Part shown: positions 22,201 to 32,800 of the stretch, in pieces
Layout: every line of letters starts with the position of its first letter
How positions within the stretch are numbered: the stretch's first letter is position 1
Assembly (NCBI RefSeq): GCF_033958435.1
Contig: NC_134137.1
Coordinates: 60,466,001-60,530,000, forward strand
Length of the DNA stretch: 64,000 nt
Source: Carettochelys insculpta
Taxonomy: Eukaryota; Chordata; Testudines; Carettochelyidae
Direction of reading: 5' to 3'
Position numbers and translations under genes: made by a program
Notes under the pieces: generated by a model
Seen by the model: the letters and a program-made list of their open reading frames with translations, nothing else
Databases searched by the model: none
What the model was told of the DNA's origin: nothing

Positions 22201-22675
22201 CTGGGACATGACCACCATCAGTATTCGTCACTGCAGTTTCATCTTTCTGTCTATATGCTTGTAGACACCAGTTACATCTTTCCTGCTCCTTCTTGAGACC
22301 TTTCTCCATCTCCACAACTGTACATATTTTACCTAGAAAACAGCTTGTTCCACTCCAATATCTTTTTCTTCATTCAGGATGATTCTGCAGTCAATTTATG
22401 TGAAGGCCAATTCCTTATTCTAGAACACTTCAAACATGTTGTACACCAAGAAAGCTTCCTTCTCTTCTAGGTAGGTCTCTCATTTTTTAGGCCTTTTCTT
22501 CCTCCTGGTTGGCTTATTAATACATCTAACTTGTTCCCAGAAGACCTCATAGGTCTTTGTCTCTTCCCTATGAGCCTTCGCCTTCCCCAAAAGGCCTTTA
22601 CTTCTTCCTAGAAGGCTTTATTTTTCTGACTCTTCTTGATATCCCTCTTCTGGGAGACAGTAAAGTTGGAGGAGT
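22200..22675 (-). pseudogene. Degenerate CCDC70-like copy 2
   Basis: On the minus strand a CCDC70-type heptad pattern is visible from about 22670: SQKRDIKKSQKNKAF, a stop, then EEVKAFWG, and after a frame change KAKAHREETKTYEVFWEQV, RRKKRPKK, a stop, ETYLEEKEAFLVYNMFEVF, a stop. The opening QKRDIKK parallels the RQKKLIKK of the intact gene at 14.6 kb, and the K-A-F-W-E units keep the 7-residue spacing locally. At least three stops and one frameshift break it. A downstream frame (22088-22315, KGLKKEQERCNW) may be its more diverged 3' part. It is a tandem relative in the same orientation as CCDC70. Confidence 0.65.
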
Positions 22676-23169
22676 TTGCTTGTGGGTGGAAACAGCAAAA
22701 GTATTCACATACTTTCTGAACTTGGAGAAAGTCACCACTTATCCATGTGAGGGGACTGTAGCCCAAGTCCTGTTCTGTAGGCTGCATTGTGTGGTCTATC
22801 AGATAGATAGTGAATGACTGGGGATAGAAGTGAATTGGTGAAGTGGAGAACTCTTGGCATTCCTGACTACCCAATCTGTTACTTGCTGTTAATCCAAGGA
22901 GCTTCTGGCAGTAATAAGTTTCCTCCTCGCCCCACTCTTCTTTCCACTGTTTGCTCTGACAAATCAAATTCAATGTCCAAGAGGCCAAACAGACCTGCTG
23001 GGCTTCGATTCTGCAGCCCTCCTTTCCTCCCCCCAGCAGTGGCATACCCATAGCCTGAGACAGATGTTCAATGCCAATCATCCCTCTTATCACCACCAGT
23101 GAAACATTATTGGCCTGTCACATACAGCTGAAGAGGATGGGTGCTTTCTCTCAAGGCATTGGGGTAGAA
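22676..23169. other. No gene recognised
   Basis: A minus-strand frame of 162 codons (22608-23096) runs through here into the CCDC70-like relic. Only its last 15 or so codons carry homology. The upstream part shows no family I know. Confidence 0.4.
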
Positions 23170-23455
23170 CAGGGGTCAGCAACCCTGGCACAGGGGCCAA
23201 GAGTGGCATGCAAGCCGATTTTCTTTGGCACGTGAGGCGGGAGCTCAGCCCTGCCCCCTCCCCCATGCAGCTGGGAGCTTGCTGAAAGCCTGTGGATTAA
23301 CAAAAGATCAGCTAATGCTACCAACCACCACCTTAATTGGCAAAGCTCTGCATCTTAATTTGTTTATTGATGAAGCTGTTGTAAGTAGTAGACCTTACAT
23401 AGAGGTCAAAAGGTCAAATTTTGGCACTCTGCCTTGGACAGGTTGCTGACCCCTG
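23170..23455. mobile_element. hAT-type non-autonomous transposon with 15-bp perfect TIRs
   Basis: Starts CAGGGGTCAGCAACC and ends GGTTGCTGACCCCTG, a perfect 15-bp inverted pair. The flanking octamers GGGTAGAA (23162-23169) and GTGTAGAT (23456-23463) agree at 6 of 8. The interior (for example TGGCACG, TTAATTGGCAAAG) has no coding capacity. Confidence 0.9.
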
Positions 23456-23744
23456 GTGTAGATTAGAAGGAGCTGCTGTCACAAATATGTTGGGGAATAA
23501 AGGCATGGAGAAAGAGTCAGCCAATTTTGGAGACCCTAGTGATTGGTAGAATGCTGTCTGGAGAAGAGAAGGTGCCTGGATATTATTCAGAGCTGAACAG
23601 ACCTGCTTCTTGTCTCTCACACAGATACCTCTTTCATCGTGGATGCTGTTACCATAGTGAGAACTTCATTCAATGCGTAAAGGTTCCAAAAGACAAAGAG
23701 CCTGAAGTGTTCCGTTGTGGAATGCTCCACGAAGTCATACCAGC

Positions 23745-24040
23745 TATCCATAATTATTATTTATATTGTGGTTGCACTTAGAGGCCCATTTAAACTGAGC
23801 ATCATTGTGCAAAGTATTGTGCAAACACCTCACAATAGATCATCCTTGTAGCAAACAGCTTAAAATTGAAATACATCCCACACAGAGAACCATCCGTTAT
23901 GTCCATTTTTCAATACAGACTTGAAACACAATGCAAGTGGCTTGACCAATGTTGCACAGGAAGTCTAAGAGAACTAGGAACTGAACTCCGATCTCTGGTG
24001 TCCCAATGCAATATTTTAACCGCAAGAACATACATTTCAA
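23745..24040 (-). repeat. Ancient amniote interspersed repeat and MIR-like SINE, minus strand
   Basis: The 23895-24040 part has the MIR signature in reverse: a GCTTGACCAATGTTGCACAG (CTTGxCCAAGGTCACACAG-type) phrase, GAACTAGGAACTGAACTCC, and a TCTCTGGTGTCCCAATGC-type end. The preceding 120 bp (TTATTTATATTG, GTGCAAAGTATTGTGCAAAC) resembles an old repeat that in reverse sense also occurs near 40240-40350. Confidence 0.6.
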
Positions 24041-24063
24041 AGCTGTGAATAATGAGGTACCTT

Positions 24064-24092
24064 AAAAACAAACAAACAAACAAACAAACAAC
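24064..24092. repeat. (CAAA)n simple repeat
   Basis: Seven tandem ACAA units following an A-run. Confidence 0.95.
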
Positions 24093-25700
24093 CCTCTCTG
24101 TTAACCACTAGCCAGTTGCCCCTAGCTAGTCCGTATCACCAGTGCTGAATGAGCATTCTAATTGTGCACAATTCATTAAGTATCACAGCTGCTGTGAGGC
24201 AAGGGGTGTACAATAACTGTTTTGTCTTCTGCCAGCCAGGATGGAGCACAGGAACTGATGCAGAAACTTCTATCCAAGTGAGCATGCAGAATGTATGGAA
24301 TTGAATTCCAAAGACCTGGGACTTTGCCTGAACACTATGCTGAAGCTTGGAACCCTAGATCTTCTTTAATTGCAAGTGGATGAGCCTTTCGGGCCAAAGG
24401 ACTGTGTTGTTTCTGATGTCTCACGTGAGACCTGAAGAAGCATTTCACTCCTCCTCACACCTCAAGGAAGCAACAAGGACTGACGAACATGCGCATACAG
24501 ACCCATGCCAGTTATTAACACTCTGACATGTTCTAGACTCTCGTTCCTTCATAGGAGTTCAAAGCACATCGATAAAAGAAGCCAGAGAGACTCTCTTTAC
24601 AGCTGAGAAAACTGACATAGGGGAAAGTGGCAGGCTATGTCTACACCAGCCCTGAAGATTAACCCATGTGGTAGGGACGTGTGAAATCAACCTATCATGG
24701 GTCGGCATTGACCCCTGTAGTCCTTGCAAAATGTGAGGAGTAAGGGAAGTCAAAGAGAGAAACTCTCCCATTGATCTTCTTCAATGAGGACAGCCAGAGA
24801 AGTCAATTGCAGGTATGTCAATTCTAGCTACGCTATTGCCGGAATTAGCATCGCGTATCTGCAATCAGCTTTCTTTCCCTAGTGTAGGCATAGCCTCACT
24901 TGGCAAAACTACTGAATGAATAGGCAGCAGAATTAAGTCTTAGCCAAGATAGTCTGGTTCTTGTGCCCATGCTGTGACCACTGGATAACTTGATTGTCTG
25001 TATTCCTGCATTTCATGTGCTAAAACCACTAGTTCATGAAACAGACGAGCAGTCTGGGAGCCCCATGGGAATCAACTGGGCGCCTCACGGCCCTTACCTC
25101 CTCATCACAGACGATGGTGACACACTGATGTGGTGTTTACCCGGTGGCTGCTAGCAGTCCCAAGACAGTTTGGTCCCAGAAAGGTTCATTCAAGAGTTAA
25201 AGCGAGGTTGTGCAGCAGGGAGGACAGAACTGTACGGCTTGTGTCACATTTAGGCCTACCAATGGGTGGAGGGGGAGAGCACAGGGGGCTGTTGCCATGG
25301 GACCCAGTGAGGCAAAAGGGCCCTGCATTTCCAGATGCTGCTGCTGCTGTCACAATAGCATCCAGAGCCCTGGGCCCTTTAAATCATTGCTGGAGCCTCA
25401 CGTGATGCATTCCAGGTGACTCTGAGGGCTGGCTGGAGGAAGAGGAGTGGCCATGGCACAGTACTCTCTGGGCAGTGCTGAGGTCTGTCTGTCTGTCCCC
25501 AGCCCTGACCCTTCCACCTGAGGGCCTTCCCCTTCTGGAAGCATGGAGCTGCCCCCCACCCTCTTTGCCCAGGGGCTGAGCAAGTCTGTCAGCCTTCCTG
25601 TCCATGTCCCACATGGATACTTTACAAAAACAAAGTGTTTGCACCTGTGTGTACACACAATTTGTGCAATTGTTTAATTTAGTCTTAAATTTTCACCTTT
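24093..25700. other. No gene recognised; GC-rich repeat piece at about 25.19-25.42 kb
   Basis: The 25190-25420 segment is GC-rich and shares GGGCCCTTTAAAT followed by C-TGCTGGAGC with 5985 and 43240, so it is a dispersed repeat of unknown class. The rest is unassigned. Confidence 0.45.
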
Positions 25701-25705
25701 GAACG

Positions 25706-25940
25706 ATAGATGGCTTTTCTGGTTAAGGCACAGGACTAGACCTCCTGAGTTCTGGGCCCAGTTTCCACCTCTTCTGAGATTTTGTGTGCGACCTTGGGCA
25801 AATCACTTAATCTCTCCAGGCCTTGGGTCCCCAGCTGTAAAATGGGGATAAATGAACTTCCCTGTCTCATAGCAGTGTATGAGGATAAATCAACCAGTGC
25901 TTATGAGGTACTTACTGCAATGTTTGGGGGCCATAAATAT
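25706..25940 (+). repeat. MIR-like SINE
   Basis: The plus-strand sequence follows the MIR core and 3' region: TGAGTTCTGGGCCCAGTTTCC, then GTGCGACCTTGGGCAAATCAC, TTAATCTCTCCAGGCC, CTGTAAAATGGGGATAA, CTGTCTCATAG and GAGGATAAATCA. It is flanked on the right by GT and GA microsatellites. Confidence 0.8.
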
Positions 25941-25944
25941 GGTT

Positions 25945-25985
25945 TGTGTGTGTGTGTCAGAGAGAGAGAGCGAGAGAGAGAGTGA
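25945..25985. repeat. (GT)n and (GA)n simple repeats
   Basis: About seven GT units followed by interrupted GA units. Confidence 0.95.
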
Positions 25986-26034
25986 GTTCACATCTTTCTG
26001 TCAGTGAGCAAAGGGATAATCTACACTACTTCGT

Positions 26035-26250
26035 CAAAGAACAGTTGAGAGAGATAAGGTGGTTGAGGTAATATATTGAACCAGCTTTGGTCAGTGAATG
26101 ACAAGTTTTCAACATGGAGAAGAGCTCTGCAGAGCTCTAAAGCTTGTCTCTTTCACCAGCAGTAGTTGGTTCAGTAAAAGATATTATCTCACCCACCTTG
26201 TTTCTCTCACATTCCAGGACCATTGTGGCTACAACAATACTACAAATAGC
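26035..26250. mobile_element. Palindromic hammerhead-like element, family B
   Basis: Two arms of about 80 bp face each other around a perfect 18-bp palindrome, AGAGCTCTGCAGAGCTCT, at 26121-26138. The right arm reads AGAGCTCTAAAGCTTGTCTC, then a CACCAGCAGTAGTTGG and CAGTAAAAGATATTATCTC tail, and CACCCACCTTG. The left arm is its reverse complement with substitutions. The tail GGACCATTGTGGCTACAAC (26218-26236) completes one end. The family layout (CTGAAGA, GAGCTC helix, GAAAGCTTGTC) parallels the hammerhead-like PLE ends elsewhere in the window. Here the CTGAAGA boxes are lost because the two copies meet inside stem II. Confidence 0.6.
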
Positions 26251-26900
26251 AATTAAAACCAATTGTGTACCATGGTTGCGGGCCAAGCTGTGAGATGCTT
26301 TAGTCTCCTTTGTATAATAACGATCACAGGGAAAGTATGTATTTTAATCTAATTTAAAACAATCTGGGGCCCTTCACAGAGGTATAATATGCCTGAGCTC
26401 CAGTGATGGTAAACAAGGAGTGCCTTCCACAGATGACTAATAATGTACATATTCAGTCAACTGAATAGTGCAAGCACTTACACTTGGCAACAAGGTCTGT
26501 TGATTCTTCGAGACCATAGAGCCATTGGCTGAAGGATGGAAGCGGTATTTGGGGGCAAAAAAAACCCCACAAAACAAAACACTTGTATGTTATCGCCAGA
26601 GTAATAGGATGACTGGGAGTAATATGGAGGATCAACAGATATTTATTTTCCAGATTTTTTTCAGCACAATATTTAGAGATGAGTGCTGAAAGGTAGCTTG
26701 TTGTGTAATCAGCAAAAACCTGCTTTGTCACCCAGGCCTTTTGATTAGAATGGCAGACCACAGGAAATAATGCCTTGAGTAAGCCTTTAAATGCCCTCAG
26801 ATTTACTGAATGGTAAACAAGGAGAGGCTTCAATTTCATGTCTCCTTCCAAATTTCCACCTAGAAGTAATGTCAGTTGATCCTGTTGCCTATGTTTTATC
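26251..26900. other. No gene recognised
   Basis: A minus-strand frame of 132 codons at 26453-26851 has no recognised motif or splice context and is treated as chance. Confidence 0.4.
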
Positions 26901-26904
26901 CCCT

Positions 26905-27455
26905 GAAATAAAGTAACAGCGAGGGAGCCATGCTAGTCTATATACTATCAAAACAAAGAAGCGGTCAAGTAGCACTTTAAAGACTAACAGAATAATTTAT
27001 TAGGTGAGCTTTTGTGGGACAGACCCACTTCTTCAGACCATAGCCAGACCAGAACAGACTCAATATTTAAGGCGCGGAGAACCAAAACAGTAATCAAAGG
27101 TGACAAGTCAGAAAAAATGATCAAGGTGAGCAAATCAGATAGCAGAGGGGTTGTGGGGGGGGCGGGGGGGGGGAGTCAAGAATTAGATTAAGCCAAGTAT
27201 GCCAAAGAGTTCTTTGGTTTAATCTAATTCTTGACTCCCCCCGCCCCCCTCCCCTCTGCTCTCTGATTTGCTCATCTTGATCATTTTTCTCTGATTTGTC
27301 AATTTTTATAACTATTTTTGGTTTTCTGTGCCTTAAATATTGAGTCTGTTATGGTATGGCTATAGTCTGAAGAAGTGGGTCTGTCCCACGAAAGCTCACC
27401 ACCTAATAAATTATTTTGTTAGTCTTTAAAGTGCTACTTGACTGCTTTTTTGTCT
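26905..27455. mobile_element. Large palindromic PLE-derived element, family C, with hammerhead-like ends
   Basis: Two arms of about 240 bp (26940-27192 minus-oriented, 27212-27450 plus-oriented) are imperfect inverted copies around a loop near 27193-27211. From outside in, each arm has: a tail AAGTAGCACTTTAAAGACTA, the hammerhead-like segment (CTGAAGA at 27367-27373, GTGGG/CCCAC helix, GAAA), a CAGACTCAATATTTAAGGC-type segment, then a TGATCA-containing segment and a G-run facing a C-run. Only the left flank carries the GGGAGCCATGCTAGTCTA tail (26923 on). The stem III partner GCT is lost in the right arm, so catalysis is doubtful. Confidence 0.7.
27367..27405 (+). ncRNA. Hammerhead-ribozyme-like core, decayed
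   Basis: CTGAAGA (27367-27373), one extra A, stem II GTGGG/CCCAC with loop TCTGT (27375-27389), GAA then A (27390-27393). The AGC that should open stem III finds no GCT partner (ACC is present instead). It is therefore a recognisable but probably inactive motif. Confidence 0.45.
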
Positions 27456-27534
27456 TGAAAATAAAGGTTTGAGAAGGCATTCTTTTCCGGAAAAGCCCCA
27501 TTTTGTAAACATTAAAGATTTGTTTTGGAGACTA

Positions 27535-28290
27535 TCCACCTTCATTAATTAGTCATCGGAACGTGTCTGGGAAAATGTTAGCTTCCTGAATATCAGAAGC
27601 TGCTGCTTTGCCTGTAACACACAGACTATGATAATGTGAACGCACTTTAAAGTACTCAAACCAACCATGACTTGCTTTGAAATGCTGGACACGAAAATGC
27701 TCCCAAAATTCTTCAGCGCATTGGCAACAGCTACACAAATTCTTGCTGACAACAACTCAAACTTAGAACGGAGTTCAACATGCAAACAACAAAGTCATGA
27801 AGCCATTCAATGCTATCAGGAGTTCTGTGATAGGCTGCAGTACAAACTTCAATTCTATCATTTTTTTTCAACCCTCAACCTCATCACCTCTTCCTAAACC
27901 CTCATCAACATCAGCTGTCCCTCAACCTCAAAATCTGAACATAAAACCCCAATTAAGGCGGTTGAAGTCACTACAGAGCTGTTTCCGATGATGACACAGA
28001 TGATCCCATGGAACTCTTGTCAACATCATCGTCTTCACCACTAAGAACAGGGTAGTGGTACAAATGTCAAAAAAAAAAAAAGGCAATAAAGTAGCACTGC
28101 TCTTGCTTGTATGGTTGTATAGTATTGTAAACATGTGGGAAAAATATTGGGTGATTTTTTTTTAGGACTTGGGACCGAGTCAGAAGGTTTTACATTGAAA
28201 TTAATGGGAATTTCTTTTTTGATTTATGAATTTTCACCTTACAGTTTTCATGGAACAAATTACATTCATACATTGAGGGATAGGTGTAGT
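27535..28290 (+). mobile_element. Possible pogo/Tigger-like DNA transposon remnant
   Basis: The 3' part (28160-28290) resembles Tigger ends: TTGATTTATGAATTTTCACC, CATGGAACAAATTACATTC and CATACATTGAGGGATAGGTG. Upstream, 27960-28050 encodes a DDTDDPMELLSTSSSSPL-like acidic/serine tail reminiscent of Tigger transposase C-termini. No DDE region is intact and the 5' end was not found. The class is an inference from these pieces. Confidence 0.4.
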
Positions 28291-28439
28291 TAATTCCAGA
28301 GCTATTATTTGGAGCTGCGTGCAGACAAAATCATACAAGAGTGCTTTGGTATACATTTACTTCACCTGTTCAAGCTCTTTTGCAATCACAAGGGTTAGGA
28401 ATGTAATTTAAAAATTAAAAAAAAAATAGTACATATGCT

Positions 28440-28800
28440 GGAGCTTTGCTCTCCTCTGGGTAAGGCCTTATTCTTCTCCCAGAAGGCCACAGTCCACACA
28501 TAGAAGGCCTTAATCTTCTTGTGGAAGGCCTTGGTCTCTCAAAACATTTTGTTTTCCACCTGAAAGTCTTTGTTCTCCTTCAGAAAAAAACCAAACAAAC
28601 AAAAAACCAAAACAAAACACAAAAAAGAAAAAAAAAACACCCCTCACAGAAAGCCTTGATTTTTCTCCCCAAAGGCCTTCTTTTTCTTTTCCCTGAATAT
28701 TTTGATGTCCTGCTGGAAAGCTACAATCTCTTCCCAGAAGATCATGAGCCCCTCCTCTAAGATCTTGTTCACCTCTTGTTTCTTCTTGGAGTGGCTCTCA
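28440..28800 (-). pseudogene. Degenerate CCDC70-like copy 3
   Basis: Minus strand from 28800: SHSKKKQEVNKILEEGLMIF, WEEIVAFQQDIKIFREKK, KKAFGEKNQGFL and a stop. Then comes an A-rich block (28568-28640, on the plus strand), then LKENKDFQVENKMF, a stop, ETKAFHKKIKAFYVWTVAFW and EKNKALPRGEQ. The F or L recurs with the same 7-residue period as in CCDC70 (14066-14668), and the opening KKKQEVNKILEE matches the RQKKL..KLWDE start of the gene. Stops, a frame change and the A-rich block mean it is not translated as one protein. Orientation is the same as CCDC70 and copy 2. Confidence 0.75.
28568..28640. repeat. A-rich low-complexity insertion
   Basis: About 70 bp of AAAC, AAAAC and A-runs split the CCDC70-like relic. 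It may be a retroposon poly(A) remnant or replication slippage. Confidence 0.7.
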
Positions 28801-28850
28801 CAAAATAAAGAGATAGAAGTTCTCCATCATCCATTTGCTATCTTTATTCT

Positions 28851-29275
28851 AGGGTCTCACCAAATTTATGGTCCATTTTGGAGAATTTCTCAGATGCAGG
28901 ATTTAAAAAACTATAACTTTCCTTATTTCATTGATTTACATCTGAAAGTTCACAGTTTTGTAATTGTAGGGATCCTGATCCAAAAGTAGTTAGAGGGTGT
29001 TACACGGTTATTGTATGTGCGGAGGTGTTTACATCTGTGCTGTTGCTGATGGCAGCACTGCCTTCAGAGCTGTGCAGCCGGTGAGCAGCAGCTGCTAGCC
29101 AGGAGTCCAGCTTTGAAGGCAGAGCCACCAGCAGGAACCCTAAAGTAAGGAACACATGCTATGGTGATGCCAGCCTTACGTCCCGTGCCACTGCCTGCAG
29201 AGTTGAGCCTTAAGTCAGCAGCTTCCGCCAAGTGAATGGAAATCCATTGTTCTAGCATGTGGAAAATTACAGGTA
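28851..29275. mobile_element. DNA transposon fragment, family of 62328-62998
   Basis: The left end TAGGGTCTCACCAAATTTAT parallels the TAGGGTCCTACCAAATTCAT end at 62.33 kb. The interior shares the phrase GGCAGCACTGCCTTCAGAGC with 62.6 kb. The right terminal repeat was not found, so the copy is truncated or decayed. Confidence 0.55.
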
Positions 29276-29495
29276 ACACAACTGGTTACAGAATTAAAAG
29301 AACAAGCCTCATGTCTGTGCATGCTTTACCCTAGTCATAGCAGAGGCCTTTACCTATACTGTAGTTAGAATGTCCCGAGGAAAATCCATTAAGTGTAGAT
29401 GGGGGTCTTCCATGGTCCATTGTAAGTTAAATGTTCATTGATGAGCCATTCAATTTGAATAGTTCCCTTACAATGAGCTGACTAACTAGCTTGTG

Positions 29496-29710
29496 AAAGC
29501 AACGAGGGGTCCTGTGGCACCTTGTAGACTAACAAAAATGTATGAGCATAAGCTTTCGTGGGCAAAGACCCACTTTGTCACATGCAGGATGATGAAGTGG
29601 GTCTTTGCTCACGAAAGATTATGCTCGTACATTTTTGATAGTCTATAAGGTGCCACAGGCCCCCTCATTGCTTTTGCAGATCCAGACGAACACGGCTACC
29701 CCTCTGATAC
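29496..29710. mobile_element. Palindromic PLE-derived hammerhead-like element, family A
   Basis: The left arm (29496-29586, minus-oriented) and right arm (29587-29676, plus-oriented) are inverted copies of about 90 bp meeting almost without spacer. Each holds, from outside in, a GGTCCTGTGGCACCTT-type tail, a TGTAGACTAACA-type phrase, the GCATAAGC box and the GTGGGCAAAGACCCAC helix. The right arm is followed by the family end GCAGATCCAGACGAACACGG and CTACCCCTCTGATAC. In the right arm the core is ATGATGA (29590-29596) for CTGATGA and stem III is degraded. Confidence 0.75.
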
Positions 29711-29739
29711 TAAATACCTCGTGGGTATTGATTTATTTA

Positions 29740-29885
29740 AATACCTTGCAGATCTGATGAAGTGGGTCTGGCCCACAAAAGCTCATCGCTAAATGAATCA
29801 TTTTGTTAGTTTTTAAAGTGTTACATTTCTGCTGCTTTGTTTTGTTGGAGTACAGACTAACAGGGCTACCTCTCTGTTACTAACT
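29740..29885 (+). mobile_element. Solo PLE-derived hammerhead-like element, family C/A type
   Basis: A single plus-oriented end: hammerhead-like core at 29754-29791, then ATTTTGTTAGTTTTTAAAGT, a TGCTGCTTTGTTTTG segment, and the GTACAGACTAACAGGGCTAC plus CTCTCTGTTACTAAC end. It sits 30 bp downstream of the palindromic copy. Confidence 0.7.
29754..29791 (+). ncRNA. Hammerhead-ribozyme-like motif with G12 lost
   Basis: CTGATGA (29754-29760), extra A, stem II GTGGG/CCCAC (29762-29766 and 29772-29776), then AAAA where GAAA is needed. Stem III AGC/GCT (29780-29782 and 29788-29790) with loop TCATC is intact and H17 is A (29791). G12 is catalytic, so the motif should be inactive. Confidence 0.5.
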
Positions 29886-32800
29886 TGTGGGTGTTACCTG
29901 AAAGCAAATACAATTGACATTGTGAGTGCCAGCTTCAGGTATAGAGCCAATATTCAATACTTCAAATACAACAAGGATATATGCATACAAAAAGGATTTT
30001 TGGCAAATCATAACTTTTTCATAGTCATTTTATGCAACATACTTTGTATAATATTTGTTGCAGTTATATAACAGTGGTAGCAACAACGATTTATATGGTC
30101 ATATTTTAATCAGATAATGTCACAGCCAGGCAGAATCTGTCCTTGATGCCCAACAGCAATTTGAACTGCCTCCTCCCAAGCCTACGCAGAGTTGAGTGTT
30201 AATGGGGTACCGCTGGCAGACACCTCCCTGTCTTTCCTCGCACTCTCATGTAGCTGCTGAAGAGAAGCGGCAGGGATAGTGCAGACTCTTGGGGATGTGG
30301 CCCATCTCCTCTCTCTGAGTTCTCACAAAGATGGAAGTTTTCATTACGCTGGACTCCAGCAGAATCAAGCACAGCGCTGACTGTGCTAGGAACACCAAAA
30401 AGGTTTGCAGCAATCTAGGCCTGCTACGTCTGCAGCACAGGCTGTTTGCTGGGGCATTTGGCCTTGATTTATTCCTGTTGTTTTTTGCAGAGATCAGCTT
30501 GTAATAATTGCACACTGTAATTTCTAGGGTCCCATTTGGCATAGCTGTTAAATGCTATGGAAGGCAGTGTGTTTTCACCCTCCCAGCCCTCCAGCGCTAA
30601 GCAAAGCAGTGGTGAGCTAAACATTCACCTCTTGCCTTGAACAATTGAAAAATAAATGCTGCATTGAATTTCTTTCCTTATAACTACCTGCGTTGCTATT
30701 AATACACAATAAAAAAAAAGCTTTTTTCTCTGAAAGCATGAGCATAAGATGATCATTTCTACAAGGGAACTTAACACTATTTTATTCAGCAGTTTCAGAA
30801 TTAACTGCTCTGTCAACCTGCGCACAGATTCTCAGATTAGAAGGAGCCATTGCTTGAATGCACACCCTGGGCCTGGTTCTCCCGTGACTTGCCGTATGTT
30901 TATAGGAATCTGTACGAAGTGAGATGGAGGTGGCTTGCTCTCACACTTCTAGCTGCCATTGGCTGGGGAAAAGGTGCGAGCTTCATAATTAGAGAGCTGC
31001 ACTCAAATTAGCTGTCTTGCTTTAAAATCCTTGGGGAGATAAAGCACAGGGTAGTTTCACCTTGATGTGGCTGGTTGAGGTAAACATTCATTGGTGGGAG
31101 TAGGGGAGGCTGCCAGAGTCTGAGCCTCACCAACTGGTTGCTCCACTCCACTCACTTGGTTTGGTGGTGCTGCTAGGCTCTGGACGCTGGGGCTGCCCGC
31201 CATGTCGCCGGCCTTCCTGGAACAGGGGCGGGTGAAGTGCTGTTGCCCTGCATTCTCCTTCCTGGGGCAGGGGGAGAAGGGCCTGTGGAAACTAGCCAGC
31301 CTGGATTGGGGGCTGGGAGCTGTGAAGGTGGGGCTCTGGGGCACTCGGGGAGAAGGGGCAGAGCTGGGTAAAGGCAAGTGATGGAGGGGCTCTGATGTGC
31401 CTCAACCAGCTCCATCACGGCATAACTACTCTGTGCCTTGGCTCTGCAAGGGAATTGTCACTGAGTTATTCTGAATCAGATTTGGCAATATAAACCCCAC
31501 CCCTTTTTCCTCGTGACTATACAATGCTGATTTGATTCTCCATGAGCACGTGTCGAGGCGGGTGGACTCACCAGGCTTTCTCCTGACTGGGCTGCTCGCA
31601 CAAGAGTGGTGATTCTTCTGGAACCAAGTTTATTCCTGGTTCATCGCACTTCCTGGGCATTAACATGAATTTGCCTGTGGGGCGCTACTGCTACTCACAT
31701 TCCTTACAGGGCACACAAAGCAGGATGGCTCAGGAATCCACTTTAACTGGATGGGTTCTCAATCAACTTCTCCCTCTTCAGACTCCCTGTTGGCCCCTAG
31801 CTCCCAGTTCAATGACCAATGAAGTCCATGCAAAGACTTGTATTGAGTTTAGTGGGGCCTGTCTCTATCCCTAAAGAGGAACCAATAGGCCATCTATTGA
31901 TGCAGTCAAGTCACTACACACTCTGTTGTGTGCAACAACCAATCACCCATGTAGTTATTAAATATGTCTATGAAGATGCCTAAGTTTAGGGCCCCAGATG
32001 GATGTACGTGTAAATTATACAGGGGTCTTTTCAGAGGTACTTTGCAAATGTGCCCTATGTGCACCTGAATTTTGCCAAATCCTGTCATTGAAAAAAAATG
32101 TAATGAATTAGGAGAGTTATAACTCCATTTGTGTTTTGCTTGACTTGTAAGTCATCCAGGCATGAGACAGTCTGTGGTTGAAGGTGTCCAGCTTCTGTAC
32201 AAGGAAATTCAAATGGGAAATAAAACACCACATTCCTAGATGAGTGTTTCCAGCAGTACTAAGGATTCTTCTCCACTAAGTTGCCAGAGAAAGTGGCATT
32301 GGCTGTGCTGAAAGAAGAACAGAATCACCCTGTTCATCAATGAATGCTTCCAGAAATTATGGACTTGGTGCATGAGTTATCAGGTGATGTTTTACATATG
32401 ATCTGTGTTGTACAAGGGGTCAGACGAAGTAATCATAATGGCCCGTTCCACCCATTGTATGAGTCTCTTGGGAAAGTGGGGTTCTGAGGAGGCTCTCAGA
32501 GACACCAGTGTAAATTAGCAGTAAATGCACAGAAGTCACCAGAAGGGGCAGAAATACCCTTCTTATACCAGTATGAATTCTCCAGTGTAAGCAAGATCAG
32601 AATCTTATATCTAGCGAAACTGCAACAGAAACTGAACAGAACAGTTCCTTCCCCACTATTATCATCACAAAATAACATGAGCAGCAGTGTCCAAGATTAG
32701 GACTTTCATTAAATGTTTTCCAGGAGAGAAAAGAAAATGCATTCGGGAGGGAAGTTGCTTTTGTTGACAATGGTATTTTCAACTATCTGTGGTTCTTCAC

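Noticed and set aside
22608..23096. 162-codon minus-strand frame as a possible intact CCDC70-like gene
   Set aside because: Only the last 15 codons show the CCDC70-like opening, then a stop follows. The rest has no homology, so only a pseudogene is annotated.
25945..25985. GT/GA tract as a promoter GAGA element
   Set aside because: Directly follows a MIR tail and is a simple microsatellite; no transcript start nearby.
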